Positions 1 through 5,699 of a DNA stretch of 6,620 nt are shown here, piece by piece. This DNA comes from JAICJR01 sp036491015 (GTDB lineage Bacteria > Actinomycetota > Thermoleophilia > Solirubrobacterales > Thermoleophilaceae). A program made the position numbers and the translations under genes. Numbering within the stretch: the stretch's first letter is position 1; each line of letters starts with the position of its first letter. The notes under the pieces are model-generated. The model saw only the letters and a program-made list of their open reading frames with translations. It made no database searches and was not told the DNA's origin. The stretch spans positions 1 to 6,620 of the forward strand of contig DASXCV010000017.1 in NCBI GenBank assembly GCA_036491015.1, given 5' to 3'.

Positions 1-585
1 GGCATCGACGTTCAGGCGGTGCCCGCCAACATGGCCAAGGAGGAGGAGATCCAGGCCCTCGCCAAGGCGCACGCGGACAAGTTCGGCCGCATGGACGTGC
101 TCATCAACAACGCGGGCGTGGGCATCGGCTCGACCATCGAACAGGCGGACACCAAGCGGCTCGACATGCAGTTCGACGTGAACCTGCGCGGCGTGTACCT
201 GATGCTGCGCGAGTCGATCCCGATGCTGAAGCAGGCGGGCGGCGAGCACGGCAAGGCGCTCGTGGTGAACACCGCGTCGATCGCGGGCAAGTACGGGCAG
301 CCGTGGCTGTCGGCCTACTCGGCGACGAAGCACGCGGTGGTGGGCCTATCGCAGGCGGCGCACGGCGAGCTGAGTCAGGAGGGTGTGCAGGTGACCGCGT
401 TCTGCCCCGCGCTCGTGGACACGAACATGACCGACTGGGCGCGCGAGTCCGTGAAGCAGGAGGACATGATCCGGCCTGAGGACATCGGCGAGGCGGTGCG
501 CTTCCTGCTCCGCACGTCGCGGAACTGCTTCGTGCCCGAGGTGCTGTTCGTGCGCGCCGGCGACGTGCCGGGCGCGGGGATCTAG
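1..585 (+). CDS. Short-chain dehydrogenase/reductase (SDR), 5'-truncated by the window edge
   Basis: This is an NAD(P)-dependent oxidoreductase of the classical SDR family; the substrate cannot be told from the sequence. The frame is open from base 1, so the N-terminal Rossmann strand with its TGxxxGxG nucleotide motif lies outside the window. About 194 codons remain of a usual 240-270. Visible family marks are the NNAG motif at bases 106-117, the catalytic Ser in NTASIAG (Ser at 277-279), and the YxxxK catalytic pair as YSATK (Tyr 316-318, Lys 328-330). The segment CPALVDTNMT has the position and form of the usual post-catalytic PG-type loop that leads to the substrate lid. A GTG at 19 and an ATG at 31 are internal codons, not starts, because SDR-like sequence continues upstream of both. 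The gene ends in TAG at 583-585, which overlaps the stop codon of the convergent downstream gene. Family assignment is firm; the specific reaction is unknown. Confidence 0.93.
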   Translation, partial: GIDVQAVPANMAKEEEIQALAKAHADKFGRMDVLINNAGVGIGSTIEQADTKRLDMQFDVNLRGVYLMLRESIPMLKQAGGEHGKALVVNTASIAGKYGQPWLSAYSATKHAVVGLSQAAHGELSQEGVQVTAFCPALVDTNMTDWARESVKQEDMIRPEDIGEAVRFLLRTSRNCFVPEVLFVRAGDVPGAGI

Positions 586-1049
586 ACGAGCTCGCGCTCG
601 GGCTCTTCGGAAGCCGCCTTGGGGCGGCGCGTGAAGAGCTCCCGGACGAAGCCCTGACCCGTGCCCTCCGCGGCGGTCTCCGCCAGTGCGCGGCGCGACG
701 CCTTCACGCGCGACACCTCGTCGGTGAGCGAGCTGTCGCCGCCGGGCAGCTCGGCCAGGCTGGCCTCGAGCATCGCGCGCAGCGTCCGCAGCTCGCGCTC
801 ACTCGCCGGCCGCGCTCGCGTACCCGCGCGCGTGTAGCGGTCCCAGGCCTTCGCGAAGGTGGCGAAGCTGGTGCGCCCGCCCCGGCGGTGCGCGGCGAGC
901 ATCGGGCACACGCCCCCGCGCGGATCGGTGTACGCGCCGACGATGATGCTGCTCTCGTCGATTCCCTCCAGCATGGCGATGCGCGTGCGCTCGGGCAGGC
1001 AGTCGATCGCGGTGCGAAGCTCCTGGGCCGGCCTGCGTAGTGTCCTCAC
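582..1049 (-). CDS. Conserved-looking hypothetical protein, 155 aa
   Basis: I do not recognise a named family. The protein is soluble, with no signal peptide or membrane segment. Residues 1-75 look like a compact domain with distinctive stretches such as AYTDPRGGVCPMLAAHRRGG followed by FAKAWDRYT. The rest is charged, Ala/Arg/Glu-rich and probably helical, ending in a disordered acidic tail. Having a conserved-looking N-terminal core and a variable tail suggests a real protein rather than a shadow frame, and third positions are strongly G/C. The start is GTG at 1049, supported by a purine-rich AGGGAGAGG about 11 bases upstream on this strand. It is divergent from the oxidoreductase gene and convergent with the SDR gene, sharing CTAG with it as stop codons. 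I have a general impression of similar proteins in Solirubrobacterales but no function to offer. Confidence 0.75.
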   Translation of the reverse strand: MRTLRRPAQELRTAIDCLPERTRIAMLEGIDESSIIVGAYTDPRGGVCPMLAAHRRGGRTSFATFAKAWDRYTRAGTRARPASERELRTLRAMLEASLAELPGGDSSLTDEVSRVKASRRALAETAAEGTGQGFVRELFTRRPKAASEEPERELV

Positions 1050-1150
1050 GTCGCTTCGATCCTCTCCCTTAGGATGCGGCCCTTGCGCCCCGGCCGCGAC
1101 CTCAATCTAGGCACTGAGCCCGCTCGGGGCAACGATGGGCGGGAGATTGC
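1050..1150. promoter_or_regulatory. Divergent intergenic region holding the promoters of the flanking genes
   Basis: These 101 bases separate the GTG start of the minus-strand hypothetical gene from the ATG start of the plus-strand oxidoreductase, so promoters for both must lie here or just inside the genes. A 6-bp inverted repeat, GCCCCG (1087-1092) with CGGGGC (1125-1130), flanks the AT-richer segment CTCAATCTAGG and could be an operator or chance in GC-rich DNA. I see no convincing -35/-10 pair. The ribosome binding site for the plus-strand gene is GGGAG at 1141-1145. Confidence 0.4.
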
Positions 1151-2188
1151 ATGCGCCTCGGGCTGAGCGTCGGCTACTGGGGCCTCGGGCTGTCGAACGA
1201 GGACCAGCTCGAGCTGGTGACCGAGGCGGAGTCGCTCGGCTACGACTCGGTGTGGACCGCGGAGGCGTATGGCTCCGACGCGGCGACGGTGCTCGGCTGG
1301 CTCGCGGGAAAGACGTCGAAGATCAAGCTCGGCTCGGCGATCTTCCAGATGCCCGGGCGCTCGCCGGCGATGACCGCGATGACGGCCGCGACGTTGGACG
1401 TGATCTCCGGCGGCCGCATGCTGCTCGGCATCGGCACGTCGGGTCCGCAGGTGGCCGAGGGCTGGCACGGCGAGCGCTTCGCCCACCAGCTCCAGCGCAC
1501 GCGCGAGTACGTGGGGATCCTGCGGATGGCCCTGGCGCGCGAGCGGGTGGTGTTCGAGGGCGAGCGCTACGAGCTGCCGCTGCCCGACGGCCCGGGCAAG
1601 GCGCTGAAGCTGATGATCTCGCCCGTGCAGGAGCGCATGCCGATCTACCTCGCGGCGATCGGCCCGAAGAACACCGCTTTGTGCGGCGAGCTGTTCGACG
1701 GCTGGCTGCCGACGTTCTTCTCCCCCGAGCACGTGGGCGACTCGCTCGAGCTGCTGAACGAGGGCGCCGCGCGCGCGGGCCGCTCGATCACTTCGGAGCA
1801 CTTCGACATCGCGCCGCACGTGATGGTGTGCGTGGACGACGACGTCGACCGCGCGCGCGATGCGATGCGCGGCGTGCTCGCCCTGTACGTCGGCGGCATG
1901 GGCTCGCGCAAGCAGAACTTCTACAACGCGCTGATGAGGCGCTACGGGTTCGAGGAGGCGGCGGGCGAGGTCCAGGAGCTGTACCTCGGCGGCAAGAAGG
2001 AGGAGGCGATGGCGGCGTTGCCGGCCGAGCTGATCGACATGACGTCGCTGTGCGGGCCGCGCGAGCGGATCGCCGAGCGGCTCGAGGTGTACCGCGGGGC
2101 CGGCGTAGGGACGCTGATCGTCTCCGCCGCCGCGTACACGCCCGAGCAGCGGATCGCGACGCTGCGCACGCTCGCCGAGCTGGTCTGA
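1151..2188 (+). CDS. LLM-class flavin/F420-dependent oxidoreductase, 345 aa
   Basis: This belongs to the bacterial luciferase-like monooxygenase superfamily (TIM barrel). Members with this sequence style are generally annotated as coenzyme F420-dependent oxidoreductases. Evidence is the N-terminal barrel strand MRLGLSVGYWG, the LGYDSVWTAEAYGSDA segment at residues 29-44 (strand 2 of the barrel), and the strongly family-like SGGRMLLGIGTSGPQVAEGWHG block at residues 86-107. Residue 345 falls at a usual length for the family. The start ATG is preceded by GGGAG at a spacing of 5 bases. There is no signal peptide, so it acts in the cytoplasm. The F420 preference is inferred from the family and from the presumed actinobacterial host; FMN cannot be excluded. 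It probably forms an operon with the downstream glycosyltransferase, whose first codons overlap its TGA. The substrate is unknown. Confidence 0.92.
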   Translation: MRLGLSVGYWGLGLSNEDQLELVTEAESLGYDSVWTAEAYGSDAATVLGWLAGKTSKIKLGSAIFQMPGRSPAMTAMTAATLDVISGGRMLLGIGTSGPQVAEGWHGERFAHQLQRTREYVGILRMALARERVVFEGERYELPLPDGPGKALKLMISPVQERMPIYLAAIGPKNTALCGELFDGWLPTFFSPEHVGDSLELLNEGAARAGRSITSEHFDIAPHVMVCVDDDVDRARDAMRGVLALYVGGMGSRKQNFYNALMRRYGFEEAAGEVQELYLGGKKEEAMAALPAELIDMTSLCGPRERIAERLEVYRGAGVGTLIVSAAAYTPEQRIATLRTLAELV

Positions 2189-3390
2189 GCGGGTCGGCGG
2201 CTTCCCGGCGGTTCCTGCTCGCGGCGTTCGGCGAGCCGGGGCACGCGTTCCCGATGATCGCGCTGGGGCGCGAGCTGGCGGCGCGCGGGCATTCGGTTTG
2301 TCTCCAGACCTGGGAGAGGTGGCAGCCGTTCGTGGAGGCCGAGGGAATGCGCTTCGACCGCGCGCCCGAGTACGCGGTGTTTCCCACTTCGCCCGCCCTG
2401 AAGCCGTACCAGGCGGCGGTGCGGGCGGCGGAGGAGACGGTGCCGCTCCTGCGCTCGTTCGATCCCGATGCTGTGGTGGCGGACATCCTCACGCTGGCCG
2501 CGGCGCTCGCCGCGGGGATGGAGGGGCGGCCGTGGGCCACGCTCGTGCCGCATGTGTTGCCCACCGGCGAGCCCGGCTGGCCGCTTTATTCCACGGGCGC
2601 GCGGCTGCCCCGGACCGCGATGGGGCGGCGCTTCTGGCGGCTGTTCGACCCGCTGGCGGCGCGGGGCGCGGTGCAGGGCCGCGACGAGCTCAACGAGGCG
2701 CGCCGGCGCGTGGGCCTCCCGCCGTTCTCCCACGTGCACGGCGGGACCTCGCGCGAGCTGGCGCTGATCGCCACCTTCCCGCAGCTCGAGTACCCGCGCG
2801 AGCGCTGGGAGCCGTGGATGAAGGTCACGGGCCCGCTCTTGTGGGAGCAGCCGTACGGCGACGTCGAGCCGCCGCCGGGTGACGACCCGCTCGTGCTGAT
2901 CGCGCCCAGCACCTCACAGGACCCGGAGCAGCGGATGCTGCGGGCGGCGCTCGAGGGGCTCGCCGACGAGCCCGTGCGCGTGCTCGCCAGCACCAACCGG
3001 CTCGACACCGAGCGCGGCCCGCTGCCCGTGCCGCCCAACGCGAGGCTCGTGGACTGGCTCTCCTACTCGCGCACGATGCCGCTGTGCGACGCCGTCGTCT
3101 GCCACGCCGGCCACGGCACCGTGGCACGCGCCCTTTCCTGCGGCGTACCGCTCGTGGCCTGCCCCGCGGCGGGCGACATGGCGGAGAACACCGCGCGGGT
3201 GGCGTGGGCCGGCGCAGGCGTCGGCCTCCCCCGCCGGCTGACGACACCGCGCGGAGTGAAGCTCGCCTTGCGAAAGCTGCTCAGCGAACCGAGCTACAAG
3301 GAGCGTGCAGAAGAGATCGCCAAGTGGGCGGAGACGCACGACGGCCCGGCCACGGCAGCGGACGAGCTAGAGCGTTTCGCTAGCAACTAG
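2185..3390 (+). CDS. GT-B glycosyltransferase (GT1/MGT-like), probable CTG start
   Basis: This enzyme transfers a sugar from a nucleotide-sugar donor to a small-molecule or lipid acceptor. Residues 8-24 (counting from the CTG) give the first Rossmann strand and acceptor loop, RRFLLAAFGEPGHAFPM, with His20 in the place of the usual catalytic base. The C-terminal donor site has HAGHGT (307-312), GVPLVACP (320-327) and DMAEN (331-335), matching the H-x-G-x-GT and D-Q-x-x-N signatures of GT1 enzymes, with Met in place of the common Gln. The length of about 401 residues is normal. No ATG, GTG or TTG lies in frame between the upstream gene's end and the first strand; ATG 2254 would delete the catalytic loop. 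The CTG at 2185-2187 overlaps the TGA of the oxidoreductase (CTGA), suggesting translational coupling. The acceptor is unknown; the product family is secure and the exact start is not. Confidence 0.85.
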   Translation: MSGSAASRRFLLAAFGEPGHAFPMIALGRELAARGHSVCLQTWERWQPFVEAEGMRFDRAPEYAVFPTSPALKPYQAAVRAAEETVPLLRSFDPDAVVADILTLAAALAAGMEGRPWATLVPHVLPTGEPGWPLYSTGARLPRTAMGRRFWRLFDPLAARGAVQGRDELNEARRRVGLPPFSHVHGGTSRELALIATFPQLEYPRERWEPWMKVTGPLLWEQPYGDVEPPPGDDPLVLIAPSTSQDPEQRMLRAALEGLADEPVRVLASTNRLDTERGPLPVPPNARLVDWLSYSRTMPLCDAVVCHAGHGTVARALSCGVPLVACPAAGDMAENTARVAWAGAGVGLPRRLTTPRGVKLALRKLLSEPSYKERAEEIAKWAETHDGPATAADELERFASN

Positions 3391-3393
3391 CAA
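3380..3393 (+). repeat. Two tandem copies of CTAGCAA across the glycosyltransferase stop codon
   Basis: CTAGCAA occurs at 3380-3386 and again directly at 3387-3393, followed by a degenerate third copy CTCTCAGCAA. The second copy supplies the TAG stop codon. It probably reflects a small slippage duplication; no function is implied. Confidence 0.6.
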
Positions 3394-3406
3394 CTCTCAG
3401 CAAATT

Positions 3407-3429
3407 CCCCGGCTCCCTTTAGACCGGGG
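3407..3429 (+). terminator. Short hairpin after the glycosyltransferase gene
   Basis: CCCCGG (3407-3412) and CCGGGG (3424-3429) form a perfect 6-bp stem with an 11-base loop, CTCCCTTTAGA. It lies 16 bases after the glycosyltransferase stop and before the ribosome binding site of the small secreted protein. No T-tract follows, so it is either a weak terminator for the upstream unit or part of the leader/promoter region of the next gene. The 90-base gap (3391-3480) holds no convincing -35/-10 pair. Confidence 0.35.
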
Positions 3430-3465
3430 TGCCACGATCAGATCCGCCTACACCAACCTCAACGG

Positions 3466-3473
3466 AAGGAGGT
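3466..3473 (+). promoter_or_regulatory. Near-perfect Shine-Dalgarno site of the small secreted protein
   Basis: AAGGAGGT is complementary to the 16S anti-Shine-Dalgarno tail over eight bases and ends 7 bases before the ATG at 3481. It is by far the strongest ribosome binding site in the window, fixes the start codon, and suggests high translation of an otherwise unremarkable short gene. Confidence 0.85.
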
Positions 3474-3480
3474 AGGGCTG

Positions 3481-3738
3481 ATGCACAGAGGCATTGCAAA
3501 GGGGCTTGCGGTGGTCGGAGCGACCGGCGCCCTGATCGGCGGTGGCGCCGCGCTCGCCAACGCGGCTTCCGGCGGGTCGAGCTCGGGATCTAACTCGACC
3601 ACCCCGAAGTCGGAGACGACACCGCCCGCCGCAAGCACTCAACCGAGATCCGGACATCACTGTCCGCACATGAACGGGTCAGGCAACAGCGGCAGTGGCT
3701 TCGGAGGTGCGGGGCCGGCTCCCGCCGTTCCAAGCTGA
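3481..3738 (+). CDS. Small secreted protein with an HHCPHM motif, 85 aa
   Basis: I do not recognise a named family. Residues 1-28 are a clear Sec signal peptide: the basic start MHRGIAK, a hydrophobic Ala/Gly/Val/Leu stretch (8-26), and an A-N-A site suggesting cleavage after residue 28. The mature part is about 57 residues of low-complexity Ser/Gly/Thr/Pro sequence, without a lipobox. In the middle stands HHCPHM (59-64), a compact cluster of three His, one Cys and one Met that could bind a metal such as copper or nickel; this is a guess from composition only. The single Cys rules out an internal disulphide. The start is fixed by AAGGAGGT 7 bases upstream. It probably has its own promoter in the 3391-3460 gap or is read through from the glycosyltransferase. 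A 14-bp hairpin follows the stop. The signal peptide and ribosome binding site make it a convincing gene despite its size. Confidence 0.8.
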   Translation: MHRGIAKGLAVVGATGALIGGGAALANAASGGSSSGSNSTTPKSETTPPAASTQPRSGHHCPHMNGSGNSGSGFGGAGPAPAVPS

Positions 3739-3746
3739 GCCCGCTC

Positions 3747-3777
3747 GCGCGGCTCCCAGCTCGGCTGGGAGTCGCGC
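3747..3777. terminator. Bidirectional hairpin terminator between convergent genes
   Basis: A 14-bp stem (3747-3760 with 3764-3777), containing a single G-T wobble at 3752/3772 and a TCG loop, sits in the 48-base gap between the stop of the secreted protein (+) and the stop of the c-di-GMP protein (-). The core CTCCCAGC-TCG-GCTGGGAG is perfect. No strong T-tract follows on either side, which is common in high-GC actinobacteria. Its position between two stop codons makes a two-way terminator the natural reading. Confidence 0.75.
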
Positions 3778-3786
3778 CTGTGTGCG

Positions 3787-5499
3787 TCAGGCCGCCGCGA
3801 GCGGCTGGCTCTGAAGCACGTTGATGAAGGCCAGGACGACCGTCGGGTCGAACTGGCTGCCGGCGCAGCGCAGCAGTTCCTCGCGCGCGTCGTCGTGCGG
3901 CATGCCGGCCTTGTAGACGCGGTCGGCGGTCATGGCCTCGTAGGAGTCGGCGACGGCGAGGATCTTCGCCTGGATCGGGATCTTCTTGTCGGCGATCGCC
4001 TCGGGGTAGCCGCGGCCGTCGGGACGCTCGTGGTGGGCACGGACCCAGGCGGAGATGTCGTCGAGCCGGGCGCCGTCGAGGATGCGCGCGCCGAGCTCGG
4101 GGTGCTTGCGCATCTCGTCCCACTCGTGGTCGGTGAGCTTCCCGGGCTTCTGGAGGATGGTGTCGGAGATGCCGATCTTGCCGATGTCGTGGAGCATCCC
4201 GGCGAGGTGCACGCGCTCGGTCTCGCGCGGGGAGAAGCCGAGCTCCAGCGCGATCTGCTTCGCGTAGCGGCCGACCGTCTCCGAGTGGCGGGCGGTGCCG
4301 TCGTCGCGCATGTCGAGGGTCTCGGCGAGCACGAGCACGGCGGCCAGGTGCTCCTCGCTCTGCATGTCCTCGCGCATGGCGGCCGAGCGGAGGTTGGCGG
4401 TGATCTCGGGGTTGTAGATCACCGAGCGGTCGCGGCCGAGCTCCTTGGCGGCGTAGGCGGCCTGGCCGGCGGCGCCGAACAGCTCCTCGAAGGTCGAGCC
4501 GTGCTTGGGGAAGCTGGCCACGCCGAGGCTGGCGGTGGTGGGGAGCGCGTCGTCGGCGAAGTGGTCGCGGATCGCGCGGCGGAGGCGGTCGGCGAGGACG
4601 TAGGCGCCGTGCTCGTCGGTCTCGGGGAGGAGCAGCGCGAACTCCTGGCCGCTCACGCGGGCGACGACGTCGATGCGGCGCTTGACGCTCTGGAGCACGC
4701 CGGCGACGATGCTGAGGCGCTCGTCGGCGGCGCGGTGGCCGAGCTCGTCGTTCACGTCCTTGAAGTGGTCGAGGTCGACGACGATCGCGCTCAGGTTGCC
4801 CTCGGCGCGCTGGGCTCGCTCGAGCTCGCGGTCGAGCAGCTGCTCGAAGCCGGAGCCGTTCAGGAGGCCGGTGCGCGGGTCGCGCTTGGCGGTCTCGGCC
4901 ACCTCCTCCACGAGGCGGTCGACCCGCAGCTTGAGCATCCCTACGAGACCGGCTGCCACGACCGCCGTGCCGACAGTGAGGAGCCACTGCTGGCTCGCGT
5001 CGCTCAGCTTGTCGCCGGTCGAGACGAGGTAGATCGCGAACGCCGCTGCGATCAGGCCGAGCTGGATCGCGGCGCGGGCACGTGAGAGCAGGAACGCGGA
5101 GTTCAGCGCGACCCACACGAACAGGATCGAGAGGTACTGCTCGCTCGTCTGGCCGAGGTGCGCGATCGCGACCGTCACGATCACGATGCCGGCCGCCAGG
5201 GCGGCGTCGATGGTGATGTCGGGCAGGCGGCGGGCGCCGGCCAGGAGTGCGAAGCCGAAGGTGTAGGAGACCAGGATGAGCGGCAGCATCACCGCGTCGG
5301 TGAGCGCGCTCGACTGTGCGAGGGCGATGACGCCGATCGCGAACGTCGTGCCTCCGAGGAACATCAGCGCGAGGACCCTCATGCTCGCCCGGGCGCTGGG
5401 CGCCGTGGTCAGGCCGAGCCGCGAATGGGCGAGCTCAATGGCAGCATCGGGCGCGTTCTGCGCGCGGGCGCGCGCGGAAGAGCGGAGGGGACGTCTCAT
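3787..5499 (-). CDS. Membrane c-di-GMP protein: degenerate GGDEF + intact HD-GYP, 570 aa
   Basis: This is predicted to hydrolyse cyclic di-GMP through its HD-GYP domain. About six hydrophobic segments (roughly 41-60, 68-89, 97-114, 122-139, 144-160, 171-189) anchor a cytoplasmic part. The GGDEF domain (about 204-362) keeps VDLDHFKDVND (241-251), but the signature is SGQEF (283-287) rather than GG[D/E]EF, and the H-x-x-G-D element reads HRAAD. Diguanylate cyclase activity is therefore unlikely. The inhibitory-site RxxD is kept as RRID (274-277) at the canonical five-residue distance. The HD-GYP domain (about 380-565) is intact: H405, HD at 437-438, H466, HHERPDGRGYP (489-499) and D518 supply the expected metal and signature residues. 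The start ATG at 5499 has AAGGCGG immediately upstream, unusually close; M40 is an alternative but would leave only the membrane part intact. The leader contains pseudoknot-forming repeats. It is likely a c-di-GMP-responsive phosphodiesterase. Confidence 0.92.
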   Translation of the reverse strand: MRRPLRSSARARAQNAPDAAIELAHSRLGLTTAPSARASMRVLALMFLGGTTFAIGVIALAQSSALTDAVMLPLILVSYTFGFALLAGARRLPDITIDAALAAGIVIVTVAIAHLGQTSEQYLSILFVWVALNSAFLLSRARAAIQLGLIAAAFAIYLVSTGDKLSDASQQWLLTVGTAVVAAGLVGMLKLRVDRLVEEVAETAKRDPRTGLLNGSGFEQLLDRELERAQRAEGNLSAIVVDLDHFKDVNDELGHRAADERLSIVAGVLQSVKRRIDVVARVSGQEFALLLPETDEHGAYVLADRLRRAIRDHFADDALPTTASLGVASFPKHGSTFEELFGAAGQAAYAAKELGRDRSVIYNPEITANLRSAAMREDMQSEEHLAAVLVLAETLDMRDDGTARHSETVGRYAKQIALELGFSPRETERVHLAGMLHDIGKIGISDTILQKPGKLTDHEWDEMRKHPELGARILDGARLDDISAWVRAHHERPDGRGYPEAIADKKIPIQAKILAVADSYEAMTADRVYKAGMPHDDAREELLRCAGSQFDPTVVLAFINVLQSQPLAAA

Positions 5500-5579
5500 C
5501 CGCCTTAGTAATCGGCCGCCACGGACGCGCCCTTTAGCGCCGGATGCCGCCTTGTAGGCGGATTTGCAGCGCGATTACT
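5498..5579 (-). promoter_or_regulatory. Structured leader of the c-di-GMP gene: possible pseudoknot masking the RBS and start
   Basis: Read on the minus strand, AGTAATCG (5579-5572) is perfectly complementary to CGATTACT (5514-5507), and ATCCGCCT (5563-5556) to AGGCGGAT (5505-5498). The two 8-bp pairings cross, giving an H-type pseudoknot order with only one base between the two 3' arms. AGGCGGAT contains the Shine-Dalgarno and the first two bases of the start codon. ATCCGCCT can alternatively pair within a local hairpin CCGCC-TACAA-GGCGG (5561-5547). Mutually exclusive pairings that cover or free a ribosome binding site are typical of translational riboswitches. I do not recognise it as the class I (GEMM) or class II c-di-GMP aptamer, and the function is inferred. 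A DNA operator or chance in GC-rich sequence remains possible. Confidence 0.4.
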
Positions 5580-5590
5580 GTCAGATGTTC

Positions 5591-5609
5591 AGGCGCTCGG
5601 GACGCGCCT
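5591..5609 (-). terminator. Hairpin downstream of tRNA-Asn
   Basis: AGGCGC (5591-5596) and GCGCCT (5604-5609) form a perfect 6-bp stem with a 7-base loop, starting 7 bases beyond the tRNA 3' end in the direction of tRNA transcription. There is no T-tract. It is the likely terminator or 3'-processing boundary of the tRNA transcript, and would separate it from the c-di-GMP gene 100 bases further on. Confidence 0.5.
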
Positions 5610-5615
5610 TGGAAG

Positions 5616-5689
5616 CTCCGGGGGTGGGACTCGAACCCACAACCTAGCGGTTAACAGCCGCTCGCTCTGCCTGATTGAGCTACCCCGGA
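5616..5689 (-). tRNA. tRNA-Asn (anticodon GTT)
   Basis: The minus strand folds into a complete cloverleaf. The acceptor stem pairs TCCGGGG (5' end at 5689) with CCCCGGA (5623-5617), and the discriminator base is G at 5616, as expected for asparagine tRNA. The D arm pairs GCTC with GAGC around AATCAGGCA. The anticodon stem AGCGG/CCGCT closes the loop CTGTTAA, with GTT (complement of 5653-5655) as the anticodon. The variable loop is AGGTT, and the T arm is GTGGG-TTCGAGT-CCCAC. CCA is not encoded, which is usual for many actinobacteria. It lies 13 bases downstream of the HNH gene's stop codon on the same strand. All stems are fully paired, so the gene looks functional. Confidence 0.97.
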
Positions 5690-5699
5690 CTGTGCAAAT

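Noticed and set aside
1135..2184. Upstream continuation of the glycosyltransferase frame, open from an ATG at 1135 (751 codons in total)
   Set aside because: The part before 2185 lies out of frame over the oxidoreductase and is a run of Arg/Ala/Gly typical of a GC-rich shadow frame. Only the part from about 2185 has a recognisable fold.
2254..2256. ATG at 2254 as the glycosyltransferase start
   Set aside because: It would remove the first beta strand and the G-x-x-G-H-x-x-P catalytic loop, and it lacks a convincing Shine-Dalgarno.
3895..5085. 396-codon open frame on the plus strand opposite the c-di-GMP gene
   Set aside because: It is a Gly/Val/Leu/Ala-rich antisense shadow of the GGDEF/HD-GYP gene, with no recognisable domain and no ribosome binding site.
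3590..5116. 508-codon minus-strand open frame overlapping the c-di-GMP gene
   Set aside because: It is an Arg/Pro/Ala-rich out-of-frame reading of the same strand. The GGDEF and HD-GYP motifs belong to the other frame.
5507..5579. Known c-di-GMP class I (GEMM) riboswitch
   Set aside because: Topology and gene context are suggestive, but the conserved GEMM core around ACGCAAAGCC and the tetraloop/receptor pair are not visible, so I leave it as an unassigned structured leader.
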